Assembly: GCF_025567195.1 (NCBI RefSeq)
Contig: NZ_JAOQJF010000004.1
Location: forward strand, 62,001 to 126,000
Length of the DNA stretch: 64,000 nucleotides
Reading direction: 5' to 3'
DNA from: Alitiscatomonas aceti
GTDB lineage: Bacteria; Bacillota; Clostridia; Lachnospirales; Lachnospiraceae
The notes under the pieces: generated by a model
What the model was told of the DNA's origin: nothing
Seen by the model: the letters and a program-made list of their open reading frames with translations, nothing else
The model's database searches: none
Position numbers and translations under genes: made by a program
Part shown: piece after piece, positions 9,726-17,749 of the stretch
Position numbering within the stretch: the stretch's first letter is position 1
How the letters are laid out: each line of letters begins with the position of its first letter

Positions 9726-9754
9726 AGAATCCCGTTTCCGGGATTCTATTTTTA
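9726..9754 (+). terminator. Rho-independent terminator of rnpB
   Basis: A perfect 9-bp stem AGAATCCCG/CGGGATTCT with a TTTC loop is followed by ATTTTTA. Only 37 bases separate it from the next CDS, so the TPR lipoprotein probably depends on readthrough or on a promoter I cannot see. Confidence 0.85.
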
Positions 9755-9790
9755 TCCAACAAAAGCAACATTTTTACAGGAGAGCATTCA

Positions 9791-11827
9791 ATGAGTACAA
9801 AAATAAAACGGGCGCTTTTCCTTCTGCTGGCCTTTGCCGTTCTCTGTGCGGGGTGCAGCAGAAAGGAGGAAACGGCAAAAGAAGAGAATCCCAAGATCCG
9901 GGAGCAGATGGCCCTGGCAGAAAAGTATCTGGGCGAGCAGAAGTTTGATGAGGCCATCGAGGCGCTTCTTGAGGCAGTGGAGCTGGATCCGGAGGATGTG
10001 GACGTCTATCTGAAGCTGAGCGAGATCTATGCGGACCAGGAAATGGATATGGAAGCCATGGATATCCTGGAACAGGGCTGGGAGGCATCCCAGGACGAGG
10101 TCCTGCGGGACCGGTACGTGGAAGTGTGTACGGAATATGCGGAGAAGTATTTTAATGACGAGGAGTTTGACAGCGCCATTGAAGCCTACGACCGGGCCAT
10201 TGCCGCAGATGAGACCTGCAAAAAAGCGTATCTGGGACTCCACCAGGTCTACCTGTATCTGGAGGAGTACGACAGCGCCGACGTGGTGCTGGAGGAAGGC
10301 TGTCTGGTTACCGGCGATAAGGAGCTGGAGGAGATCCGGTTCAAGAGCCTGACGGAGCTGGGGCAGAAATTTGTGGAGGAGGAGAATTACGAGTATGCCA
10401 TTCCCTGTCTGGAAAACCTCCTGGAGGCAGGCCGGGGCGATGACAATACCCGCCTTGCCTTAAGCAATGCCTATGCGATGATGGAGGAATATAAGAAATC
10501 CATCGAGATCCTGGAGAATCTGGAAAACAAAGAGGATCCGTCCATACAGAGCAGCCTTGCCACGGCCTATGCCCGTTATGGAGAGCAGTGCTTTAATGAG
10601 GGAAACAGGGAGGAGGCAGTTACATACCTGACAAAAGCCAGGGAGCTGTCCCCGGATACCATGGATATTTATGTGACCATGATCGCCCTTCATATGGATT
10701 CCGGTGATCTGGCGGCAGCAAAGACCGTGGTGGATGAGGCAGTGGCCAAGTTCATGAATGCAGACGCTGCGGCAAACGAGCGGTTTGACGATCTGCTTTA
10801 CGAGATCTCCGGTTATTATTCGGAAACAGAGGATATGGCCGCAGGCTTAAGCTTCTGGGAGAAGGCGGTGGCCTTAAAGCCGGATGATGAAAGCTACAAG
10901 GGCGAGCTGGAAAATTACAGGGCCACGGCAGCCGACGAGGCGGCCATGAAGGCTGGAGAGCTCCTGGAGAACGGAGACGGGCCCGGAGCCATGTCTTATT
11001 TCAAGAGGGCCTATGTTTTATCGCCTGCCAGCATCGTTCCGGGCTTTTTATCCAATGAAAACGGAACGTATTACCTCAATGAGGACGGTACCTTCCGGAC
11101 CGGCTGGTACGACGCGGGAGACGGCGATATTTATTACTTTAATCCTGCCCAGGGAGCGGCCTACGGCTGTTCTGTCATGGGATGGCAGAACCTGGACGGC
11201 AGCGAATATTATTTCATGGATGACGGCCGTCTGCTGACCAATGAGGAGACTCCGGACGGATTCATGGTGGGTCCGGACGGAAAGAAGATCGGAACGGTCC
11301 CCACAGAAGAGGAGACAGAGGAGGAGACCGAGCCGGAGGCAGAAGAAGAGACTGAGAGCGGCCAGGAGAGCGAAGGCCAGGAGGAGACCTCCCAGGAGAC
11401 GAAGCCGTCCGGTTCTGGAACCCACAGCGGCAGTCTTAAGTTGAATCCGGAGCTTTTAAATAAAGCCAAGGAGGGAAGCGGAGCCTATGCGGTCAAAAAG
11501 GAAGAGCTGTTCTCCGGCGCAGAAGGCGTAAGCCTCACCTTAAATGATGTTTATAAATGCATGAGCCAGTATGGGATGCAGGTCCAGTGGATCCTGGAGG
11601 AATCCACCTATGAGCTTGGTATGGGCGATATGGTGATCTGGGTATTCCCGGGCCAGAGCCTGGCCGGAGACGGCGTGGTAGTAAAGGATGCGGAGGAGTA
11701 CAGGGAATCCCTGCGGAACAAGACACTTCCGGAGGGCACCACCTTTGCAGTCCAGTTTGACGCCAGGGCCACAGGTACCAATGAAACAGTGGATATTGAA
11801 AAGATCCGCGAGATCAATGGCCAGTAA
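9791..11827 (+). CDS. TPR-repeat lipoprotein with cell-wall-binding-like repeats
   Basis: A lipoprotein signal peptide (KIKRALFLLLAFAVLCAGC, lipobox LCAGC, lipidated Cys at about residue 24) predicts anchoring on the outer face of the membrane. Residues 35-400 are TPR units (EQMALAEKYLGEQKFDEAIEA, then DLDPEDVD-like helices), suggesting a protein-protein scaffold. Around residues 415-500 are two repeats like the choline/glucan-binding type (GTYYLNEDGTFRTGWYDAG, then SEYYFMDDGRLL). A Glu/Thr-rich linker follows (EETEEETEPEAEEE and on), then an unfamiliar C-terminal domain of about 130 residues. RBS AGGAGA precedes the ATG. No specific function is recognised. Confidence 0.8.
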   Translation: MSTKIKRALFLLLAFAVLCAGCSRKEETAKEENPKIREQMALAEKYLGEQKFDEAIEALLEAVELDPEDVDVYLKLSEIYADQEMDMEAMDILEQGWEASQDEVLRDRYVEVCTEYAEKYFNDEEFDSAIEAYDRAIAADETCKKAYLGLHQVYLYLEEYDSADVVLEEGCLVTGDKELEEIRFKSLTELGQKFVEEENYEYAIPCLENLLEAGRGDDNTRLALSNAYAMMEEYKKSIEILENLENKEDPSIQSSLATAYARYGEQCFNEGNREEAVTYLTKARELSPDTMDIYVTMIALHMDSGDLAAAKTVVDEAVAKFMNADAAANERFDDLLYEISGYYSETEDMAAGLSFWEKAVALKPDDESYKGELENYRATAADEAAMKAGELLENGDGPGAMSYFKRAYVLSPASIVPGFLSNENGTYYLNEDGTFRTGWYDAGDGDIYYFNPAQGAAYGCSVMGWQNLDGSEYYFMDDGRLLTNEETPDGFMVGPDGKKIGTVPTEEETEEETEPEAEEETESGQESEGQEETSQETKPSGSGTHSGSLKLNPELLNKAKEGSGAYAVKKEELFSGAEGVSLTLNDVYKCMSQYGMQVQWILEESTYELGMGDMVIWVFPGQSLAGDGVVVKDAEEYRESLRNKTLPEGTTFAVQFDARATGTNETVDIEKIREINGQ

Positions 11828-11833
11828 ATAAAG

Positions 11834-11880
11834 AAAAGACGTTTTCTGTTCCATGAAAATGGAGGAAAACGTCTTTTTTG
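11834..11880. terminator. bidirectional terminator between the TPR lipoprotein and the TauE-like gene
   Basis: A 13-bp inverted repeat AAAAGACGTTTTC / GAAAACGTCTTTT has T-rich sequence on the + side and A-rich on the other. It can end both converging transcripts. Confidence 0.85.
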
Positions 11881-11896
11881 TCATAGGACAGCCGGC

Positions 11897-12640
11897 TTAT
11901 AAGTGATCCAGGATCAGAGAGAGTCCGGAGACCATCAGAAGGACAGTCACTGACAGCCTGGCTGTCCGCTCCGGCAGCCGCCTGTGGAAAAAGATCCCGA
12001 TAAAAAGTCCCAGGACCATAAAGGGAGCCAGACAGAGGGCCGTTTTTGCAGCCTCCAGGGTCAGGATCCCTGTGGATCCATAGAGGAACAGGCGGAAGGT
12101 GTTTTCTGCCAGAAAAACCATACAGTTGTTGGCCCGGAACTGGCTCTGGTCTCCGGCGGTACGGCTCACATAGGCCACAAGGAGGGCGCTGACCCCAAAA
12201 AGCCCGCAGAGGATACCGGAGAGGAGTCCTATGATCACCAGAAGAGCCGGGGACGCGCTTTTTCCAGAGCCGGGGGTTCCGGATCCAGAGGCTTTCCTCT
12301 CCCTTAAAAACATTTCCAGACCTAAGAATACCACCACAAAGCCGAAAAGGATCTTTATGCTCCTGGCATCTCCGGTCTTCAGAAAGAACACCCCTGGTAT
12401 GGAGCCAGCGATCACCAGGAGGCTCAGAGGGACCCAGATCTTTGGCCGGATCCCCTTCCGTTCCGTCCAGGCGATCCACAGATTGGAGGGATAGCCCAAC
12501 AGAAGATCTACCGGAGAAATATTCACATTGTCAGTGAAAAATCCTGCCAGAGTGCCGAAGACCAGGGTGTTGGCAAAGCCGCACATGCCTTTTACGATAT
12601 AGGCCGCTGTGACCGCCAGAAAAACAGGGATGGTCAGCAT
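11897..12640 (-). CDS. TauE/SafE family membrane permease
   Basis: A hydrophobic protein of 247 aa with about eight membrane segments in the two-repeat TauE/SafE plan: IPVFLAVTAAYIVKGMCGF at the start, LLVIIGLLSGILCGLFGVSA in the middle, LSVTVLLMVSGLSLIL at the end. The family exports or imports small anions such as sulfite, sulfoacetate or sulfate; the substrate here is not predictable. It begins 3 bases after the pyrI stop on the same strand, so it is probably translated from the pyrBI message, an unusual companion for a pyrimidine operon. Confidence 0.8.
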   Translation of the reverse strand: MLTIPVFLAVTAAYIVKGMCGFANTLVFGTLAGFFTDNVNISPVDLLLGYPSNLWIAWTERKGIRPKIWVPLSLLVIAGSIPGVFFLKTGDARSIKILFGFVVVFLGLEMFLRERKASGSGTPGSGKSASPALLVIIGLLSGILCGLFGVSALLVAYVSRTAGDQSQFRANNCMVFLAENTFRLFLYGSTGILTLEAAKTALCLAPFMVLGLFIGIFFHRRLPERTARLSVTVLLMVSGLSLILDHL

Positions 12641-12643
12641 GGC

Positions 12644-13066
12644 CTAGCTGTGCTTCTCGTCACAGTACTGGCAGCGGTAGACTTCCTTTTCTTTATCAGC
12701 CAGATAAAAGATATGGGGAAGTTCCTGCTCCACGGATGTGATGCACCGGGGATTCTTGCAGTGGATCACGTTGACAAGACGGTCGGGAAGGCTTAAGCAG
12801 CGCTTTTCCACGATCCGCTCATCCCGGATGATGTTGACGGTGATGGTGTGGTCGATATAGCCCAATACATCCAGGTCCAGGGAATCCAGGGGGCCCTCGA
12901 TCTTTATGATGTCTTTTCTCCCCATCTTGCTGCTCCGGGCGTTTTTGATGATGGCCACGGTGCAGTCCATTTTTCCCAGTCCCAGATATTTATAGATCTC
13001 CATGCTCTTTCCGGCCTGGATGTGATCTAAAACAACGCCTTCTTTGATGCCGCTGATATTTAACAT
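12644..13066 (-). CDS. pyrI: aspartate carbamoyltransferase regulatory subunit
   Basis: Regulatory chain of ATCase that binds effector nucleotides and links to PyrB through a zinc domain. The 140-aa sequence starts MLNISGIKEGVVLDHI and ends with the Cys4 zinc site CKNPRC ... YRCQYCDEK. The allosteric domain GLGKMDCTVAIIKNARS and DKIE-like core are present. Its ATG overlaps the pyrB stop (ATGTTAA), so it is translationally coupled. Presence of PyrI implies a nucleotide-regulated ATCase rather than the unregulated PyrB-only form of Bacillus. Confidence 0.95.
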   Translation of the reverse strand: MLNISGIKEGVVLDHIQAGKSMEIYKYLGLGKMDCTVAIIKNARSSKMGRKDIIKIEGPLDSLDLDVLGYIDHTITVNIIRDERIVEKRCLSLPDRLVNVIHCKNPRCITSVEQELPHIFYLADKEKEVYRCQYCDEKHS

Positions 13067-13983
13067 GGTTTTTCCACCTCCAGTAAAGTCATGATCAGAG
13101 CCATACGTACATAAACGCCGTACTGGGCCTGCTTAAAATAGGCGGCTCTGGGATCGTCGTCCACCTCCACGGAGATCTCGTTGACCCTGGGAAGGGGGTG
13201 AAGAACGAACATATCGGGTTTTGCCAGCTTCATTTTTTCCTGGTCAAGGATATAGCAGTCCTTCATGCGGATGTAATCCTCTTCGTTGAAGAAACGCTCT
13301 CTCTGGACTCTGGTCATGTACAGGATATCTAACTCCTCCATGGCGTCGTCCAGGTTGGTGGTCTCACGGTAGGGGATGTGGTTGGCGTCCAGGACGTTTT
13401 CCTTGATGTAATCGGGCACCTTAAGCTCCGGCGGAGAGATCAGTACGAAACGGATCCCCGGGTAGCGTACCAGGGCGTGGATCAGGGAGTGGACCGTACG
13501 GCCAAATTTCAGGTCGCCGCAGAGTCCCACAGTCATGTCCCCCAGGTGTCCCTTTAAGCTTTTAATGGTCAGAAGGTCGGTCAGGGTCTGGGTGGGATGC
13601 TGGTGGCCGCCGTCTCCGGCATTGATCACAGGGATGGAGGATTTGGAGGCCGCCACGTATGCGGATCCCTCTTTGGGGTGGCGCATGGCGCAGATGTCAG
13701 CGTAGCAGGAGATCACGCGGATCGTATCGGAAACACTCTCGCCTTTGGCCGCAGAGCTGGAATCAGCCGAAGAAACGCCGAGGACGCTGCCGCCCAGGCT
13801 CAGCATGGCGGATTCAAAGCTCAGCCGTGTTCTGGTGCTGGGCTCAAAAAAAAGAGTCGCCAGCTTTTTGCCGTCACATACGTGGGCATATTTGGAGCGA
13901 TTCTTTTCGATGTCAGATGCCAGGGATAATAACTGATCAGTCTCTTCGACGGAAAGATCCAGAGGACTCAGTAAATGTCTCAT
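13060..13983 (-). CDS. pyrB: aspartate carbamoyltransferase catalytic subunit
   Basis: Catalyses carbamoyl phosphate plus L-aspartate to N-carbamoyl-L-aspartate, the committed step of pyrimidine synthesis. The carbamoyl-phosphate loop is FFEPSTRTRLSFESA (residues about 49-63), the second motif is HPTQTLTDL, and the aspartate-binding region HPLPRVNEI lies near residue 265. An upstream in-frame ATG exists, but AAGGAGA sits 8 bases before the ATG that gives MRHLLSPLDLS and 307 aa, the family length. Confidence 0.96.
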   Translation of the reverse strand: MRHLLSPLDLSVEETDQLLSLASDIEKNRSKYAHVCDGKKLATLFFEPSTRTRLSFESAMLSLGGSVLGVSSADSSSAAKGESVSDTIRVISCYADICAMRHPKEGSAYVAASKSSIPVINAGDGGHQHPTQTLTDLLTIKSLKGHLGDMTVGLCGDLKFGRTVHSLIHALVRYPGIRFVLISPPELKVPDYIKENVLDANHIPYRETTNLDDAMEELDILYMTRVQRERFFNEEDYIRMKDCYILDQEKMKLAKPDMFVLHPLPRVNEISVEVDDDPRAAYFKQAQYGVYVRMALIMTLLEVEKPC

Positions 13984-14073
13984 GAAATATTCTCCTTTCA
14001 TTGATCCCGGGCCGGAAAGCTGCCGGCGGACAAGGCCGCGCCGGGTCCTTGGCATTCTGGCCCTGGTACCATC

Positions 14074-14102
14074 ATTATAACGGATAGCCAGGGGAAATTC
14101 TA
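14074..14102 (-). promoter_or_regulatory. pyrBI promoter (minus strand)
   Basis: On the minus strand TAGAAT, 17 bp, TATAAT. The leader of about 85 nt before pyrB is GC-rich and can fold, but I saw no PyrR-type consensus or terminator. Its -35 overlaps the -35 region of the divergent plus-strand promoter. Confidence 0.5.
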
Positions 14103-14128
14103 CATTTTTTTCAAAAATATGTTATAAT
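14101..14128 (+). promoter_or_regulatory. extended -10 promoter for the 274-aa protein gene
   Basis: TGTTATAAT gives an extended -10 (TATAAT 14123-14128) with a poor -35 (TACATT, 16 bp away). It is divergent from, and touches, the pyrBI promoter. Confidence 0.5.
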
Positions 14129-14152
14129 ATCCTCAAATGAAAATTTAAGTGG

Positions 14153-14977
14153 ATGGAGAAACCAATGAGAAAAACCATGGAGCAGATCGTAATAGAAGGC
14201 CAGGCTGCCAGATGCGGGAGCCTGGAGGAGCTGTATCTTTTATGGCAGATGATGCAGCAGATGGAGGAGGAGCCCTTTGGGAGCACGTGCTATGAGGAGA
14301 TCGACCCCAGGAGCTTTCATATAGACGGCGCTGTGTCCCCGGAGCATTACGATGGGACTCTTTTCATACTGAAGGAGACCAGCATGAAAAAGCAGATCAG
14401 AAAGGGCCAGACCATGCCGGTGGTCTCTGATGTCCGGAGAGACCTGCGGACAGGCAGGAGCCCGTCGGGGGAAGTGGAGTACCTGCCTTATCTGAGGGGG
14501 ATGAAAAGGATCCTGGACGGAGGATCCGCGTCCGGCGATAAAGCCCCTCTTTTGAAAACGGCGGTGATCTACGTGAATAAGAGGGGAGGAAAGGGCGCAG
14601 CCGATGATATCAGCATGGATTACGGATTTTATTATTCGGAATTTCTGAAGCGGCAGATCCAGCTCCTGGAGCCCAGGACCATTATCTGCTGCGGTGAGGA
14701 CATCTTCCGCCTGGTGGCCATGGAGGTGTTCCAGAATAAAAAAACGAAGAAGAACCAGGAGACTTATATGAAATGGAAGGACGTGGTGGCTGGCGATATC
14801 CTGCCGGCAGACCGCCGGTTTAAGCCTGTAAAGGATCTGGCCAAGGCCGATATACAGGTGATCCGCATGTGGAACCCGGCGTACCGGGTCAACAACGGCC
14901 AGTACGTATCCCTGGAGGAATACCTGCGGGAATTCCAGAGACGCACGGAGGGCGCAAAAATTTGTAAGAATTGTTAA
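14153..14977 (+). CDS. uncharacterised protein, possibly uracil-DNA-glycosylase-like fold
   Basis: I do not recognise the family with certainty. The 274-aa protein has no signal peptide or membrane segment. Features resembling the UDG superfamily are a strand with a following loop (DGTLFILKETSMKK, where UDGs carry motif A), AVIYVNKRGGKGAAD in the middle, and LEPRTIICCGEDIFRLV, like the 'P-x-x-I-x-x-L-G-x-x-A' strand of UDGs. Catalytic residues cannot be assigned with confidence. It stands alone between the pyr operon and the ABC system, with its own promoter and a hairpin overlapping its stop. Confidence 0.45.
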   Translation: MEKPMRKTMEQIVIEGQAARCGSLEELYLLWQMMQQMEEEPFGSTCYEEIDPRSFHIDGAVSPEHYDGTLFILKETSMKKQIRKGQTMPVVSDVRRDLRTGRSPSGEVEYLPYLRGMKRILDGGSASGDKAPLLKTAVIYVNKRGGKGAADDISMDYGFYYSEFLKRQIQLLEPRTIICCGEDIFRLVAMEVFQNKKTKKNQETYMKWKDVVAGDILPADRRFKPVKDLAKADIQVIRMWNPAYRVNNGQYVSLEEYLREFQRRTEGAKICKNC

Positions 14978-14986
14978 GCAATTCTT
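14966..14986 (+). terminator. AT-rich hairpin overlapping the stop codon
   Basis: A perfect 8-bp inverted repeat AAGAATTG/CAATTCTT with a TTAAG loop includes the TAA stop. The T tract is short (TTTAT), so termination would be weak. It may instead be an operator for the downstream promoter, whose TATAAT is at 15012-15017. Confidence 0.4.
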
Positions 14987-15011
14987 TATATCCAATGGGA
15001 CATGGTTTTTA

Positions 15012-15017
15012 TATAAT
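15012..15017 (+). promoter_or_regulatory. -10 element for the ABC export operon
   Basis: A perfect TATAAT lies 43 bases before the first gene of the operon. The -35 at the correct distance (TATCCA) is poor, so an activator or a leaky promoter is possible. Confidence 0.4.
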
Positions 15018-15059
15018 GATAACAGGCATATAGAAAGAAATATAAGGAGAGGGATGCGC

Positions 15060-15848
15060 GTGGAAGCGGAGAAAAAGCGGGAAGTGGTGATCCGGGTACG
15101 GGATCTCTATAAGGTATACCGCATGGGCGATACGAAGGTCTATGCGTTAAACGGTGTGGATCTGGATATCCGCCGGGGAGAATTCTGTGCCATTACAGGC
15201 CCCTCGGGTTCGGGAAAATCCACACTGCTGAACATGCTGGCCGGTCTGGAGCACCCTTCTAAGGGAGAGATCGTCATTGCCGGAAAGCATATAGAAAAGC
15301 TGAACGAGAAGCAGCTTGTGACGTTCCGGCGGGAGCGGGTGGGGTTTATCTTCCAGTCCTATAACCTGATCGCCACCATGGACGCAGTGGAGAATGTGGC
15401 CCTTCCCCTGTCCTTCCGAGGAATGGGAAAGGCCAAGCGGGCCAAGCGGGCCAAGGAATATCTGAAGCTGGTGGGCCTGGAAAGATTTATGACCCATATG
15501 CCCAACCAGATGTCCGGCGGCCAGCAGCAGCGGGTGGGCATCGCCAGAGCCCTGGCGGTGGATCCCCAGATCATTTTTGCAGACGAGCCCACAGGAAACC
15601 TGGATTCCAAAACCACCATGGAGGTCTTAAAGCTGATGCAGACCATTGTGCGGGAACGGAACCAGACTCTGGTGATGGTGACCCATGACAACAATCTGGC
15701 CACCTATGCGGACCGGATCATCAAGATCATTGACGGAAAGATCGTCAGCATTGAAGAAAACCATAAAGAAGCGGACCTGGAGGCGGCCCGGGAGGAAACG
15801 CCCCAGAAGAAAATGACAGAGGAAAAAGAAAGCGGGGAAAATCTATGA
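15060..15848 (+). CDS. ABC transporter ATP-binding protein (MacB/LolD type)
   Basis: ATPase of an export or mechanotransmission ABC system. Walker A GPSGSGKSTLLNMLAG, Q-loop IFQSYNLI, signature MSGGQQQRVGIARAL, Walker B IIFADEPTGNLDS and the H-loop MVTHD are all intact. The C-terminal 30 residues are a charged tail. Two starts are possible: ATG 15054 is only 3-4 bases from AAGGAGA, while GTG 15060 is 9-10 bases away and is preferred. The gene overlaps the next by 4 bases (ATGA). It forms one operon with a secreted CARDB-like protein and an FtsX-type permease. Confidence 0.92.
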   Translation: MEAEKKREVVIRVRDLYKVYRMGDTKVYALNGVDLDIRRGEFCAITGPSGSGKSTLLNMLAGLEHPSKGEIVIAGKHIEKLNEKQLVTFRRERVGFIFQSYNLIATMDAVENVALPLSFRGMGKAKRAKRAKEYLKLVGLERFMTHMPNQMSGGQQQRVGIARALAVDPQIIFADEPTGNLDSKTTMEVLKLMQTIVRERNQTLVMVTHDNNLATYADRIIKIIDGKIVSIEENHKEADLEAAREETPQKKMTEEKESGENL

Positions 15849-17749
15849 GAGAGCGGTTAAAGCGGATATTTATTTTATTTATGGCAGCGGCGGTGCTTCT
15901 GGGGGCGGCGCCCTCCACAGCCTTTACAGCCCTGGCAGACGAGAAGGAGACGGAGAACGAGGATCTGGAGATCCCCAAGGTCTTCCATAAGGATGACGAT
16001 AATGAAGTGGTGCGCATCGTGATCGGGAAAACTCCCTCCATCACCATCGGAAAATCTTCCACTATCTCCATTGCCGTAAAAAATACCACCGATACAGACT
16101 GGCTGGAGAGTGAGATCTGGATCGCGCCGGAGGCCGATTACCAGGGATATTACGACGAGATCGAGGACGAGGACGGCGAGATCATCAAGACCATGAACGC
16201 CACCTACCCCTTTGAGATCACCGACAGCCTGAATAAGCACTATAAGATCGGCCACATCAACGCAGGGGCTAAAAAGACCGTAAACCTGCGGGTCAATGTA
16301 AAAAAGAACCTGAAGGAAGGCTATTATCCTGTAAAGCTGTATATTTCCAAGCGTTCCAGAGGCGAGGACGGCATGTCGGGCGAGTTCCAGAAGACCGTCA
16401 TGGTATGGGCAGAGACAAAGGAGGCGTCTTCCACCTCTGAATCCGACGAGTCCAGCACCGAGCCCATCGGCTTTGCCCTGGGAGAGAACCAGTCCACACC
16501 CCAGGCAAACTACAATGAGGTCATGAATTTTAATATGAACCTCAGGAACACAGGCTACAAGACCGCCTACGACGTGCGGGTGGAAATGGAGCTTTCCGAG
16601 GATATCACCAAGTTCCCCTTTGAGATCAACGATGGAAACTATGACCGCTGGATGAACAATATAAACCCGGACCAGACCGTGGAGGTGCCGTACAGCATGG
16701 CCATCCGGGAGGAGGCAAAGAGCGGCTATTATCCCATTAAATTTAAGATCCGGTACAGGGAAGAGGAAAACGGGGCGTTCTTAACGCCGGTGGAGGATAC
16801 CTTTTATGTGCGGGTCATCGGAAAGGACGAGGAGGACGAGCTTTCTGATGACGCCGGAGAAAACGAAAGGACCAAGGCCCGTATCATCGTGGACAGCTTT
16901 GAGACGGATCCGGCCAGGATCCTGGCGGGTCAGGATTTTACGCTGAAGGTGAAGATGAAAAACGCATCCAGCGACATTACGGCCTCCAATATCCTTTTCA
17001 CCTTTGAACCGGAGGCAGTGGAAAACAGTCCTGTGTTCACCACGGCCAACGGCTCCAACTCGGTGGTGGTCAACAGCCTGGCTCCCGGAGCGTCGGAGGT
17101 GCTGACCATGAAATTCACCTCCAGCCCCAGCGCCGAGCAGCGGGCCTATAACATCACCATTACAGAGCAGTACGACAGCCCGGAGTTTAAAAATGCCAAG
17201 GAGACGGTGAAGATCGCCGTGGCCTTAAAGCAGGAGGCCAGGCTCAATACGGGAACCATCGAGGTCATGCCCGATTCCATCGAGGTGGGGACCGAGACCA
17301 ACATCATGTTCCCCATCAACAACACGGGAAAGGTGACCCTTTATAACGTGACCGCCATTTTTGAGGCGGATTCCATCCAGCGGGCGGAGAGCTATGTGGG
17401 CAATATAAAGCCCGGAGAGAGCGGCAACGTGGATGTCATGGTCGCCGGAGCTGCCCCGACCATGGACGAAGGGAAGATACGCCTTACCATTACATACGAG
17501 GACGAAAACGGCGTGGTGACGCCGGTGGAAAAGGAGGTCCAGCTCTTTGTGACAGAGCCGGTGATCATGGACGATCCGTCCATGGACGTGGGAAATATGG
17601 ACATCCCGGAGCCGGAGCCCACGAAAATGGAGCTTCTTAAGAAATATGCCGTTCCCCTGGGAGCCGCAGCCGCCGTCCTTCTGATACTGGTCGTTGTTCT
17701 TATCAAGCGGAAAAAGAAGAAAGCGGGAATGGACGATGAAATTCTCTGA
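15845..17749 (+). CDS. exported COG1361/CARDB-like protein with C-terminal membrane anchor, partner of the ABC system
   Basis: A signal peptide (IFILFMAAAVLLGAAPSTAFTALA) leads a 634-aa extracellular protein made of several Ig-like beta domains. NTTDTDWLESEIWIAP, NMNLRNTGYKTAYDVRVEME and FPINNTGKVTLYNVTAIF repeat the 'NTG-x-x-x-A-x-N-V' pattern of COG1361/NPCBM-like domains. It ends with one membrane helix (VPLGAAAAVLLILVVVLI) and a basic tail. Lying between the ATPase and the permease, it is likely the extracytoplasmic accessory subunit. It overlaps the permease gene by 14 bases. The exported substrate is unknown. Confidence 0.75.
   Translation: MRERLKRIFILFMAAAVLLGAAPSTAFTALADEKETENEDLEIPKVFHKDDDNEVVRIVIGKTPSITIGKSSTISIAVKNTTDTDWLESEIWIAPEADYQGYYDEIEDEDGEIIKTMNATYPFEITDSLNKHYKIGHINAGAKKTVNLRVNVKKNLKEGYYPVKLYISKRSRGEDGMSGEFQKTVMVWAETKEASSTSESDESSTEPIGFALGENQSTPQANYNEVMNFNMNLRNTGYKTAYDVRVEMELSEDITKFPFEINDGNYDRWMNNINPDQTVEVPYSMAIREEAKSGYYPIKFKIRYREEENGAFLTPVEDTFYVRVIGKDEEDELSDDAGENERTKARIIVDSFETDPARILAGQDFTLKVKMKNASSDITASNILFTFEPEAVENSPVFTTANGSNSVVVNSLAPGASEVLTMKFTSSPSAEQRAYNITITEQYDSPEFKNAKETVKIAVALKQEARLNTGTIEVMPDSIEVGTETNIMFPINNTGKVTLYNVTAIFEADSIQRAESYVGNIKPGESGNVDVMVAGAAPTMDEGKIRLTITYEDENGVVTPVEKEVQLFVTEPVIMDDPSMDVGNMDIPEPEPTKMELLKKYAVPLGAAAAVLLILVVVLIKRKKKKAGMDDEIL

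Noticed and set aside
15054..15059. ATG start for the ABC ATPase gene
   Set aside because: It lies 3-4 bases from AAGGAGA, too close; GTG 15060 has better spacing. The difference is only two residues.
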